A program made the position numbers and the translations under genes. Below the pieces are notes generated by a model that was not told where the DNA came from, searched no databases, and saw only the letters and a list, made by a program, of their open reading frames with translations. Positions 16,214 through 24,500 of a stretch of 64,000 bases of DNA are shown piece by piece. The stretch lies in contig NZ_CP072941.1 in assembly GCF_018069625.1 (NCBI RefSeq), forward strand, positions 9,176,001 through 9,240,000, given 5' to 3'. Every line of letters begins with the position of its first letter. Position 1 is the first letter of the stretch. The DNA comes from Streptomyces yatensis. GTDB lineage: Bacteria > Actinomycetota > Actinomycetes > Streptomycetales > Streptomycetaceae.

Positions 16214-17158
16214 ATGGGGAACACGGGGCCCGCGGAGCTGCTGGCCATCTGGGAGTCGGGGCTGGCGCACCACGGCCCCGGCCGCGCCCTGCTGCTGCAC
16301 CGGGCGGCCCGCCCGGAGTCCGCCGCGGACGAACTGCTGTCGCTGCCGGTGGGCGAGCGCGAGGCGGACCTGTACGCCCTGCGGCGCGCGCTCTTCGGCG
16401 AGCGGATGCAGATCCGGGCCGAATGCGGCGCGTGTGGCGAGGCCATGGAGTTCGACCTCGACGCCCGCGACCTGGGGGTGCGCCCACGGGAGCGGGACGG
16501 GCCGCTCCGGGTGGAGGAGGGTGAGTGGACGGTCGAGTTCCGGCTGCCCACCGTCGCCGACCTCGAAGCGGCCGCGCAGGCGGCGCCCGGAACGGGCGGG
16601 CGTGTGGCGGGTGGAGCGGGCGGGCCTGCGGAGGGCCATGCGGGCGGGCGTGTGGCGGGCGACGTGGGTGGTCGTGCGGCGTCCGGACCGGGCGGGGCCG
16701 GGGACGGTCTCCTGGGTGAGGACGTGGGCGTGGGCGGGCCGGTGGCCGCGGGCGGTGGCGAGGCCGCCGATGCGTTCACGGCCGCGGCCCGCGCCCGGCG
16801 GGCCCTGCTCGCCCGCTGCCTCGTCTCCGTACACCGTGCGGGGCAGCCCGTCCCGGCCGACCGCCTCCCGGTGGCCGAACTGCCCGAGCCGGTGCAGCGA
16901 AAGCTCGCCGAGGCCGCCGAACGCGCCGACCCCGCGGCCGATGTGACGCTCAACGTCGCCTGCCCTGAATGCGGTGAGGCCACCCGGGCCGAGCTGGATA
17001 TCGCCTCCTACCTGTGGGCCGAACTCGACCACTGGGCACGGGACCTGCTCCTCGATGTCCACCTGCTCGCCACCGCATACGGCTGGAGCGAGCCTCAGAT
17101 CCTGGCGCTCAGCCCGCTGCGGCGCCGCTACTACCTGGAGCTGTGCGCAGATGGCTGA
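16214..17158 (+). CDS. T4 baseplate (gp51)-like zinc-ribbon CIS protein
   Basis: This 314-aa protein starts LLAIWESGLAHHGPGRALLL and carries two separate CxxC pairs, ECGACGEAMEF near residues 75-80 and ACPECGEATRAEL near residue 255, that would form one zinc ribbon. The flanking helices (LPVGEREADLYALRRALFG; ILALSPLRRRYYLELCADG) match the T4-baseplate-type protein found in Streptomyces and other eCIS loci. A Gly/Ala-rich insert of about 60 residues (from about 137) separates the halves and looks like a low-complexity expansion. It probably helps baseplate assembly. Its 3' end overlaps the next gene by 8 bp. Confidence 0.75.
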   Translation: MGNTGPAELLAIWESGLAHHGPGRALLLHRAARPESAADELLSLPVGEREADLYALRRALFGERMQIRAECGACGEAMEFDLDARDLGVRPRERDGPLRVEEGEWTVEFRLPTVADLEAAAQAAPGTGGRVAGGAGGPAEGHAGGRVAGDVGGRAASGPGGAGDGLLGEDVGVGGPVAAGGGEAADAFTAAARARRALLARCLVSVHRAGQPVPADRLPVAELPEPVQRKLAEAAERADPAADVTLNVACPECGEATRAELDIASYLWAELDHWARDLLLDVHLLATAYGWSEPQILALSPLRRRYYLELCADG

Positions 17159-17894
17159 CTTCTTCGACCGGCTGCTCGCGCGGCACGCCCCCGTGCCCGC
17201 GCCCGGGTCGGCGGCGGGCGGTGGCGCCGGCGACCGCCCGGTCCGGGCCCGGCCGCGGCTGCCAGGACCGTACGAGCGGATCGAGGCGCTGGGGGGAGAT
17301 CGGCCGCTGCCGGGGGAGTCCGCGTCCACTCGGGTGGCCCCGCCACCGGCGGCCGACCGCCACCAGGAGGTGGTCCGGCACGAGCGCGAGGTCAGGACCG
17401 ACCGGCACACCGTCATACGCGCCGAGCCCACACCGTACGAGGACGTGGAGCGGTACGCCGAACCCCCGGCCCCGGCACCGCTGTTGCTCCCCAGCACACA
17501 GATCACCGTCAGGCCGCAACCGGCCGCCCCCGACACCCCGGCCACCCGGCGGGGCGACACGGCCGCCCCGGCACCCGACGCCGCACCGGCCGCCGCCGGG
17601 CCCCGGCCCGGCCCGCCGTCCGGGGGCCTGTGGCCCGCGGCGGCCGCCGCGCCGCTGCCGCCCCGCGCGGCCGACGCAGCCATGGGCCGGGATGCCGCGC
17701 GGGTCCCCGCCGGGCGGCGCCGCGGCCGAGCCGCCCAGCGCACGGTGCATGTCCAGATCGGGCGGCTGGAGGTCACCGCCGCCGCCCCGCCCGGCGCCGA
17801 CCGCGCCGCGGCCGCCCGCCCCGGACCGACGGGACGGCGCGCACCCGCGCTGAGCCTGGACGACTACCTGGCGCGCGGCGAGAGGAGGGACTGA
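17151..17894 (+). CDS. Pro/Ala-rich CIS-associated protein with short conserved C-terminus
   Basis: This 247-aa protein is mostly disordered Pro/Ala/Arg-rich sequence. The ends look conserved: MADFFDRLLARHAP at the start and RTVHVQIGRLEVTAAAPPG followed by LSLDDYLARGERRD at the end. The motif VHVQIGRLEV resembles the VRVDIGELTL motif in the 97-aa protein at 21221, so both may share a binding partner. It overlaps the upstream gene by 8 bp and ends 4 bp before the cap gene. Function is unknown; the position suggests a CIS assembly factor. Confidence 0.7.
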   Translation: MADFFDRLLARHAPVPAPGSAAGGGAGDRPVRARPRLPGPYERIEALGGDRPLPGESASTRVAPPPAADRHQEVVRHEREVRTDRHTVIRAEPTPYEDVERYAEPPAPAPLLLPSTQITVRPQPAAPDTPATRRGDTAAPAPDAAPAAAGPRPGPPSGGLWPAAAAAPLPPRAADAAMGRDAARVPAGRRRGRAAQRTVHVQIGRLEVTAAAPPGADRAAAARPGPTGRRAPALSLDDYLARGERRD

Positions 17895-17898
17895 CACG

Positions 17899-18834
17899 AT
17901 GAGCAACGGACTCGCGTTCGCGACCGTCACCCAGGCCCTCGCGCTGCTGATCGCGAACAATCTGCGGCCCGAGATCGACATCGCGGTCACGGTGGACACC
18001 CGTAGGCCCCCCACGGAGCCGCCCACCGAACCGACCATCAACATCTTCCTCTACCAGGTCACCCCGAACGCCTCCCTGCGCTCCACCGACCTGCCCACCC
18101 GGGCCTCGGACGGCACGCTGCTCAAGCGACCGGCCGCGGCGATGGATCTGCACTACCTGATCAGCGCGTACGGGGAGGAGTCCGAGCTGGTCGGGCAGCG
18201 CCTGATCGGCAGCGTGGTGCGCACCCTGCACGAGATACCGATCCTGCCCAAGGACGTGATCGAGGAGGCCGCCCGGCGCTCGTATCTGACGGGCAGCGAC
18301 CTGGCCGATTCGCTGCAGCGGGTGCGCTTCACACCGACGCAGATGGACGTGGACGAGACCTCCAAGCTCTGGGGGATGCTCTACCAGACCCCGTATGTGC
18401 TGTCGGTCTGCTACCAGGGCTCGTTGGTCCTGATCGAGGGGCGCGAGCAGCCGGTCCCGGCGAAGCCGGTGGAACGGCCCACGGTGCGGGTGCTGCCCTT
18501 CGGCGCGCCGGGAGCGCCGGAGCCGCCCTCCCTGCCGGGGGCCGAGCCGGAGCGACCCGAGGAGCCCGCCCGGGCGGAGGCGGCGGCGGAGGAGGACGAG
18601 ACCTCGGCCCCCGCCAAGCCCGCCAAGAAGCGTTCCGCCGCGGCGAAGACGGCCGCTGCCAAGACGCCCGCCGCCAAGACCGCCGCTGCCAAGACGGCCA
18701 AGGCCGCCGCCACCAAGTCGGCCGCGACCAAGACCACCAAGACCGCCGCCGCCAAGTCGGCCGCCTCGCCCGCCCGTACGCGCAAGGCCACGCCCCGGCG
18801 CCGCGGCGGGCGCTCCGAGGACACGGAGAGCTGA
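17899..18834 (+). CDS. CIS cap protein (Pvc16/DUF4255-like) with histone H1-like tail
   Basis: This 311-aa protein has residues 1-190 matching the Pvc16/DUF4255 family: ATVTQALALLIANNLRP, TINIFLYQVTPNASLRSTDL and MDLHYLISAYGEESELVGQR, later MLYQTPYVLSVCYQGSLVLI. Members terminate the tube and sheath at the top of the particle. From about residue 235 the sequence changes to repeats of Ala-Lys-Thr/Ser (AKTAAAKTPAAKTAAAKTAK and more) ending in TRKATPRRRGGRSE. This resembles the nucleic-acid-binding tails of bacterial histone H1-like and HupS proteins and is not part of the usual cap. Confidence 0.85.
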   Translation: MSNGLAFATVTQALALLIANNLRPEIDIAVTVDTRRPPTEPPTEPTINIFLYQVTPNASLRSTDLPTRASDGTLLKRPAAAMDLHYLISAYGEESELVGQRLIGSVVRTLHEIPILPKDVIEEAARRSYLTGSDLADSLQRVRFTPTQMDVDETSKLWGMLYQTPYVLSVCYQGSLVLIEGREQPVPAKPVERPTVRVLPFGAPGAPEPPSLPGAEPERPEEPARAEAAAEEDETSAPAKPAKKRSAAAKTAAAKTPAAKTAAAKTAKAAATKSAATKTTKTAAAKSAASPARTRKATPRRRGGRSEDTES

Positions 18835-18842
18835 GGCGCGTG

Positions 18843-21230
18843 ATGGGGGAGAAGGGGGTGGACGACAGCATGGGTACGCGGGACGGCCGCACATCGGCGG
18901 CCGCCGATGCCATCGCGGACGGTGACGGCGTCGCGGGCGGGGACGCCATCGCGGGTGGGGGCGCCAACGAGGGCGGGGACTCCGTCGCGGGTGGGGATGC
19001 CGTCACGCGTGGGAACGCCATCGCGGCCGAGGACGGCCAGGCCCTGGCCGCCGCCGTCCAGGCCGTGCTGGCCCGCGTCGACGCCCACGCGCGCCGCGCC
19101 ACCTCCAACGGCTCCGGGCCCACCGCCTCCTCCTCCGGCGGCGCCGCCGCATCCCGAGATGCCGCCACCACCGCCCCCGCCGACGACGGCCATACGTCCC
19201 AACGGACCAGGTCCCAGGCGACGACCACCGGGCCCGCACCCAACGGCTCCCGTTCCGGCAGGAGTCGTACGCACAGCCCCTCCGCGGCCTCGGACGACGC
19301 CCCCGCCACCGCCGCCCAGCCGCCCCCCACCGGAGCCCGCGAGCGGCACACCGCCACCCACCCCGCCCCCACTCCGCAGGCGATCTCCGGCCCCGCCACC
19401 CTCGACGCGCTCGTGGCCTGCTTCGGCCTCAGTACCTTCGAGCGCCAGCTCGTCCTGCTGGCGGCGGCCGCCGAACTGGACCCCACCGCCGCCGCGCGGT
19501 GCGGCGCCGCCAGCGGCGACCCGACCCGTACGTACCCCACCTTCTCGCTCGCCCTCGCCGCCCTCGACGAGCCGCACTGGAGCGCGCTCACCCCCGTGTC
19601 CCCGCTCCGCCGCTGGCGCCTGATGGAGCTGGACGACGAGACCCGGCTCACCACCTCCCGGCTGCGGATCGACGAGCGCATCCTGCACTTCCTGGCCGGA
19701 TCGCCCTACCTCGACGCCCGATTGCACGGACTGCTGCGCCGTGCGCAGGCCCCGCGGACCCTGCCCGCCTCCTACGGCCGGGCGGCGGACCGGGTGGCCG
19801 CGGGCTGGAACGAGTCCCGCCCGGAGGCCCCGCTGCGCGTCGAACTCGTCGGCGGCGACCTCACCACCCGTACCGACATCGCCGCCACGGCCGCCCGCCG
19901 TACCGGACTCGCCCTGTACGTCATGGCCTCGGACGACGTCCCCACCGACGCGGCCGAGCGCGACCGGCTCGCCCGCCTCTGGCAGCGCGAGGCCGTGCTG
20001 TTGCCCGCGGCACTCCTGCTGGAGGTCGGTGAGATGGACCGGGAACAGACGGCCGCCACCGACGCGTTCATCGCCGCCGCGGCCGTGCCCCTCGTCGTCT
20101 CCAGCCCGGACCCGCGCCCGACCGGCCGCCCGCGCGGTGAGCGCGTCACCGTGCCCGGGCTGGACGACGCCGAACAACTCGCCCTCTGGGCCGACGCCTT
20201 CGCCGACGTCCCGCGGATCCAGGAGCGCCATCTGCGGTCGCTGGTCGCCCAGTTCCAGCTGCCGCCGCATGTCATCCGCTCCGCGGCCGCCGCCGTACGC
20301 CGTGACCTCCCCGACGCGGACACGGGCGCAAACACGGGCGCGGAAACGGGCGCTGACACGGACGCGCTCGACCCCGCCGAACTCGTCTGGCGGGCCGGGC
20401 TCATCGAGGCGCGCATCGGTCTGGACGAGCTGGGCCGGCGGATCGAACCCGAGGCCGCCTGGGACGATCTGGTGCTCGCCGAGCACCAGTCGCGGATCCT
20501 GCGCGAGGTCGTCGCCCATGTGCGGCAGCGCGCCACCGTCCACCAGGAGTGGGGCTTCGCCGCGACACTCCGCCGGGGCCTCGGCGTCACCGCCCTCTTC
20601 GCGGGCGGCTCCGGCACCGGCAAGACCCTCGCCGCCGAGGTGATGGCCAAGGAGCTGGGCCTGGACCTCTTCATCATCGACCTCTCCCAAGTGGTCAGCA
20701 AATACATCGGCGAGACGGAGAAGAACCTGCGCAAGGTCTTCGACGCCGCCGAGCGCGGAGGCGCACTGCTCCTCTTCGACGAGGCCGACGCGCTGTTCGG
20801 CAAGCGCAGCGAGGTCAAGGACAGCCACGACCGATACGCCAACCTGGAGGTCAGCTATCTGCTGATGCGCATGGAGGCGTATCGCGGCCTGGCCATCCTC
20901 ACCACCAACATGAAGAAGGCCCTCGACCCGGCCTTCATGCGCCGGATCCGCTTCGTCGTCGACTTCCCCTTCCCCGGCGAGAGCGAGCGCGCCGAGATCT
21001 GGCGCCGGGTGCTCCCCGCCCGGGCGCCGATGAAGGACATCGACCCCCAGCGCCTCGCCCAACTCACCGTGGCGGGCGGCTCGATCCGCAACATCGCGCT
21101 CTCGGGCGCCTTCCTCGCCGCGGAGGAGGGCGACCGCCTCCAGATGCGCCACATGCTCGCGGCGGCACGCACCGAGTACCAGAAGCTGGACCGTTCGCTC
21201 ACGCCCTCGGAGGTCCACGGATGGGTCTGA
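18843..21230 (+). CDS. CIS AAA+ ATPase (Pvc15-like)
   Basis: This protein of about 795 aa has a C-terminal classic AAA module: Walker A GGSGTGKT at 588-595, Walker B LLLFDEAD with D646/E647, and RRIRFVVDFPFPG holding the arginine fingers. The N-terminal ~170 residues are low-complexity, with Gly-Gly-Asp-Ala-type repeats and Ser/Thr/Pro-rich sequence; a helical domain follows (FGLSTFERQLVLLAAAAEL). Pvc15-type ATPases are required for effector loading or stability in the Photorhabdus system. It overlaps the next gene by 10 bp. Confidence 0.92.
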   Translation: MGEKGVDDSMGTRDGRTSAAADAIADGDGVAGGDAIAGGGANEGGDSVAGGDAVTRGNAIAAEDGQALAAAVQAVLARVDAHARRATSNGSGPTASSSGGAAASRDAATTAPADDGHTSQRTRSQATTTGPAPNGSRSGRSRTHSPSAASDDAPATAAQPPPTGARERHTATHPAPTPQAISGPATLDALVACFGLSTFERQLVLLAAAAELDPTAAARCGAASGDPTRTYPTFSLALAALDEPHWSALTPVSPLRRWRLMELDDETRLTTSRLRIDERILHFLAGSPYLDARLHGLLRRAQAPRTLPASYGRAADRVAAGWNESRPEAPLRVELVGGDLTTRTDIAATAARRTGLALYVMASDDVPTDAAERDRLARLWQREAVLLPAALLLEVGEMDREQTAATDAFIAAAAVPLVVSSPDPRPTGRPRGERVTVPGLDDAEQLALWADAFADVPRIQERHLRSLVAQFQLPPHVIRSAAAAVRRDLPDADTGANTGAETGADTDALDPAELVWRAGLIEARIGLDELGRRIEPEAAWDDLVLAEHQSRILREVVAHVRQRATVHQEWGFAATLRRGLGVTALFAGGSGTGKTLAAEVMAKELGLDLFIIDLSQVVSKYIGETEKNLRKVFDAAERGGALLLFDEADALFGKRSEVKDSHDRYANLEVSYLLMRMEAYRGLAILTTNMKKALDPAFMRRIRFVVDFPFPGESERAEIWRRVLPARAPMKDIDPQRLAQLTVAGGSIRNIALSGAFLAAEEGDRLQMRHMLAAARTEYQKLDRSLTPSEVHGWV

Positions 21231-21514
21231 ACGAGCAACCGCGTGCGGTCCGGGTGGACATCGGCGAGCTGACGCTGTCCGGCTTCGGCGCCGGGATCGA
21301 CCCGGACCGGGTCTCGGCGGCGTTCCAGACCGAGCTGACCCGCCTCGTACAGGAACGTGGCGTACCGCTGGCGGCGGCCGGGGAGGGCACGGCCATCGAG
21401 GCCCTGTCCGAGCTGCCCCCGCTCCCCGCCACCACCTCCCCGGCGCGGCTGGGCGAGGCCCTGGCCCGGGCCGTGCATGCGGGCCTGTCCGGAAGGGGGC
21501 GGGAGGGGACATGA
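21221..21514 (+). CDS. Small CIS-associated protein
   Basis: This 97-aa protein begins MGLNEQPRAVRVDIGELTLS and continues GFGAGIDPDRVSAAFQTELT, with a helical C-terminal half. The motif VRVDIGELTLSGF recalls the VHVQIGRLEV motif of the protein at 17151. Similar short proteins sit between the ATPase and the DUF4157 protein in other eCIS loci. It overlaps both neighbours (10 bp and 4 bp) and must be made together with them. A role as adaptor or chaperone for the large effector is only inference from position. Confidence 0.7.
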   Translation: MGLNEQPRAVRVDIGELTLSGFGAGIDPDRVSAAFQTELTRLVQERGVPLAAAGEGTAIEALSELPPLPATTSPARLGEALARAVHAGLSGRGREGT

Positions 21515-24500
21515 GCAACACACCGTCCGCCACCCAGGACGACCGCGCGTCCCAGTCCGCCAAGCGCCGCAAGCGCAAGGAGCGGACCGGCAAGGCCCGT
21601 GCGCCCGAGCCCAAGGACATCGTCAGCGGCGCGGGACAGCCCCTCGACCCGAGCGTCCGGCGCGACCTCGAGGAACAGCTCGGCCACGACCTCGGCCAGG
21701 TCCGCCTGCACACCGACCGCGACGCCGGCCATCTCACCGAACTGCTGGGCGCGGACGCGGTGGCGGTCGGCCAGGACATCTTCTTCCGTGAGAACACCTA
21801 CCGCCCCGGCACGACGGAAGGCCAACGGCTCCTCGCCCACGAACTGCTGCACACCGTCCAGAACCCCCACGGCCTCGGCACCCTGCGCGCGGGCCGCGAC
21901 CTGGGCGCGGTGAGCCTGCCGCAGGACGCGATGGAGCGCGAGGCGGAGGGCACGGCGCGGGAGCTGGTCCGCGGCGGGCAACCGGTTGCGGACGTGGCGC
22001 CGCGGGAGTCCGCGACCCCGGGCTGGCTCCGCTACGCCACGGTCGACGCCGACCGCAACCGCATGGAGAAACTGGACCCGGCGACGCTGGTGGACCGTCT
22101 CGCCAATGGGGTGATCCGCTCCCTGCGCGGCGACCCCGAGGACCGCTCCAAGCGCACCCGTATGCAACTGGCGCGAATGCCGGACGAGGTGCAAGATGCC
22201 GTCCTCGACCGCCTGGAGACCAGGCTCCTCAGCTCGGAGCACGAGCGGGTGCTCGACTTCGTCGACGAGATCGAGGCGGACGACGATCTGGAGCGGGAGT
22301 CGCTGGCCGCCCCGGACGTCGAGCCGGATCCGGTCGCGGAGCTGCTGTTCGAGCGTGAGAGGGAGCGGGGGAGGGCGGAGGAGCGCCGCGAGGAGGACCG
22401 GCGCCCCGCGCCCGCGCCGGGTCCGGAGAAGGACGAGCCCGCGGGGGAGGGCGCGCCGGGCAGTACGCCGCGGAACGGTGGGGGCACACCCGAGCGGGAG
22501 GGCCGGGGCGGGAGCCAGGAGCAGAGGCCGGGCGCCGAGGCGGGGCGGGAGGGCGGAAGTCCCGCGTCGGGTGGGAAGTCCGGCGGTTCGGCCTCGGGGG
22601 CACCCGCCGCCGCGCCCTCGTCCCAGCAGCCGTCGTCGTCCTCTTCCTCGTCCTCGGGCGGGAAGCCGGAAGGCGGGCAGCAGGGTGGCGAGAAGAAGGC
22701 CGAGGGCTCCGAGAAGGGGAAGCAAGGGAAGGCGGGGGAGGGCAAGGAAGGCCAGGAGCAGCAGGGCGTCGCGACGCCGAGCAAGGAGGAGTCGGCGGCC
22801 AAGAACCGTCCGGGCGCGGCCGACGCGCTCGTGGCGGGTCAGCAGCTGAAGCAGCGGGACAAGCGGGGCGCGGAGAAACCCACCGGTTCGCCGACGGTGT
22901 CCGGCAAGGACACCCAGTCGCCCGGCGCGTTCTCCACCCTCGACGGCATGCGTGGCCAGGATCTGGACGGCCCGGAGGAGCAGGCCGAGGGGGATCCATT
23001 CGGCTCGGGCAGCGAGTCGGAGGTCGAGGTCGGGGGCGGGGAGAAGAGCGCCTGGGACATCAAGCTCCAGCCGGAGGACTTCCTGCCCGAGCAGGACCTC
23101 GATGTGTCCGGCGTACCGACCGCGGACACGCTCGACCCCTCCTCGTCCGCCACCCCTCCCGCCCCGTCGTTCCCCGCCCCACCGGTGACCAAGGCCGACA
23201 AGGTGCAGGCCGAACGGGACGCGGAGGACGCCGAGGACGAGGCGGCGGACGCCGAACCCGACGAGGACGCCTTGGACTCGGGCGCCGAGGCCGAGCCGTC
23301 GGCGGAGGCGGACGACGGCGCGGCGGCAGGCGGCGGGCTTGGCGCACTCGCCGTGGAGCAGGCCGCCGAGAGCCGACCGGGACCTGCCCTGACACGCGAC
23401 CCGAAGAGCGGCGCCGATCCCAAGGACGGGCCCGTCGTCGCCCAGACGACGGTGCAGGAGGCCGCGGGCAGGTCGGAGGACGGCAGCGAAGCCACGGAAC
23501 AGGCCGCGAAGGAGGAGAAGGGCACCTCCGCGGGGGGTGAGGCGTCCGGCGGTGCGCAGGAGAAGGCGTCCCAGCAGGCGGTGGGCGGCCAGGCGGCGCA
23601 GGAGCCCGCGGCCAAGGCGGAGCAGAAGAAGGCGGACGCGGAGCCGGCGGCCAAGAGCGAGCCCACGGCGGACGCCAAGTCCCCCTCACCCGCGAGGGAC
23701 ACCCAGGTCACGGGCGGCTCCAACGCGGATACGCCCGGCGGGGCGAGCAGCGGGGCGCAGAGCGAGCAGGGCACGCCGGCGGAGCGTACGGAGGCCCCGG
23801 CGGCGGAGGCCGCACCGCCCGCCCCGGAACCGAAGAAGTCCGCCGACCCTGCACCCTCGCCACCGAAGGAGACGCCGGCACCCAAGTCCGCGTCAGGAGC
23901 GAAGCCCACAGCGCCCAAGTCGGTCCCGGTCGCCAAGACACCGCGCGGCGGTGGTGGCGGTGGCGGAGCTGGTGGCGGCGGTGGCAAGGCGTCAGCCCCG
24001 GCCAAGGGCAAGAAGAAGGACTCGGGCCCGGCCCCGAACCTCTCCCAGGTGTCCCCGGAAGCGGGCCTGTCCACCGCCTCCAGGCTCAAGCCGCATGTGG
24101 CGCTGCAGGCCATGACCGGTGTGAGCGGCTCGGTGGACCGCACCGTCGGCGACGAACACAAGGCGCTCGCCGCCGCCCCGCCCTCGATGCAGCGCCCGGC
24201 GGGCGCCCCGCAGACCCTCCAGGGCAAACCGGCAACCGACGCCGCGGCCCAGTACTCGCAGGATCCGGCCCAGAAGTCCGAGGCGCCGGAGAAGGAAGAT
24301 GCCGAGGTCACGGGCGCGAAGGAGCCAGAGGGGCAGATCGAGGCGGAGAAGGCCGAGGAGCCCGGCGGCTGGGACACCTTCAAGATGGCGCTGGGCTTCA
24401 TCGGCGGCAAGATCGTGAACGGGGTCGCGAGCCTCTTCGGCGCCGACAAACCCGTAGTGGACCCGCAGGAGTTGGCCGCGAAGTTCGCCGGGCTGCCGAC

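Noticed and set aside
16214..17158. Sigma or anti-sigma zinc protein because of the CxxC pairs
   Set aside because: No HxxxCxxC ZAS motif or membrane segment; flanking helices and position match CIS baseplate proteins.
18411..21797. 1128-codon minus-strand frame opposite the AAA ATPase
   Set aside because: Shadow frame caused by high GC in third positions; sequence is low complexity without family features.
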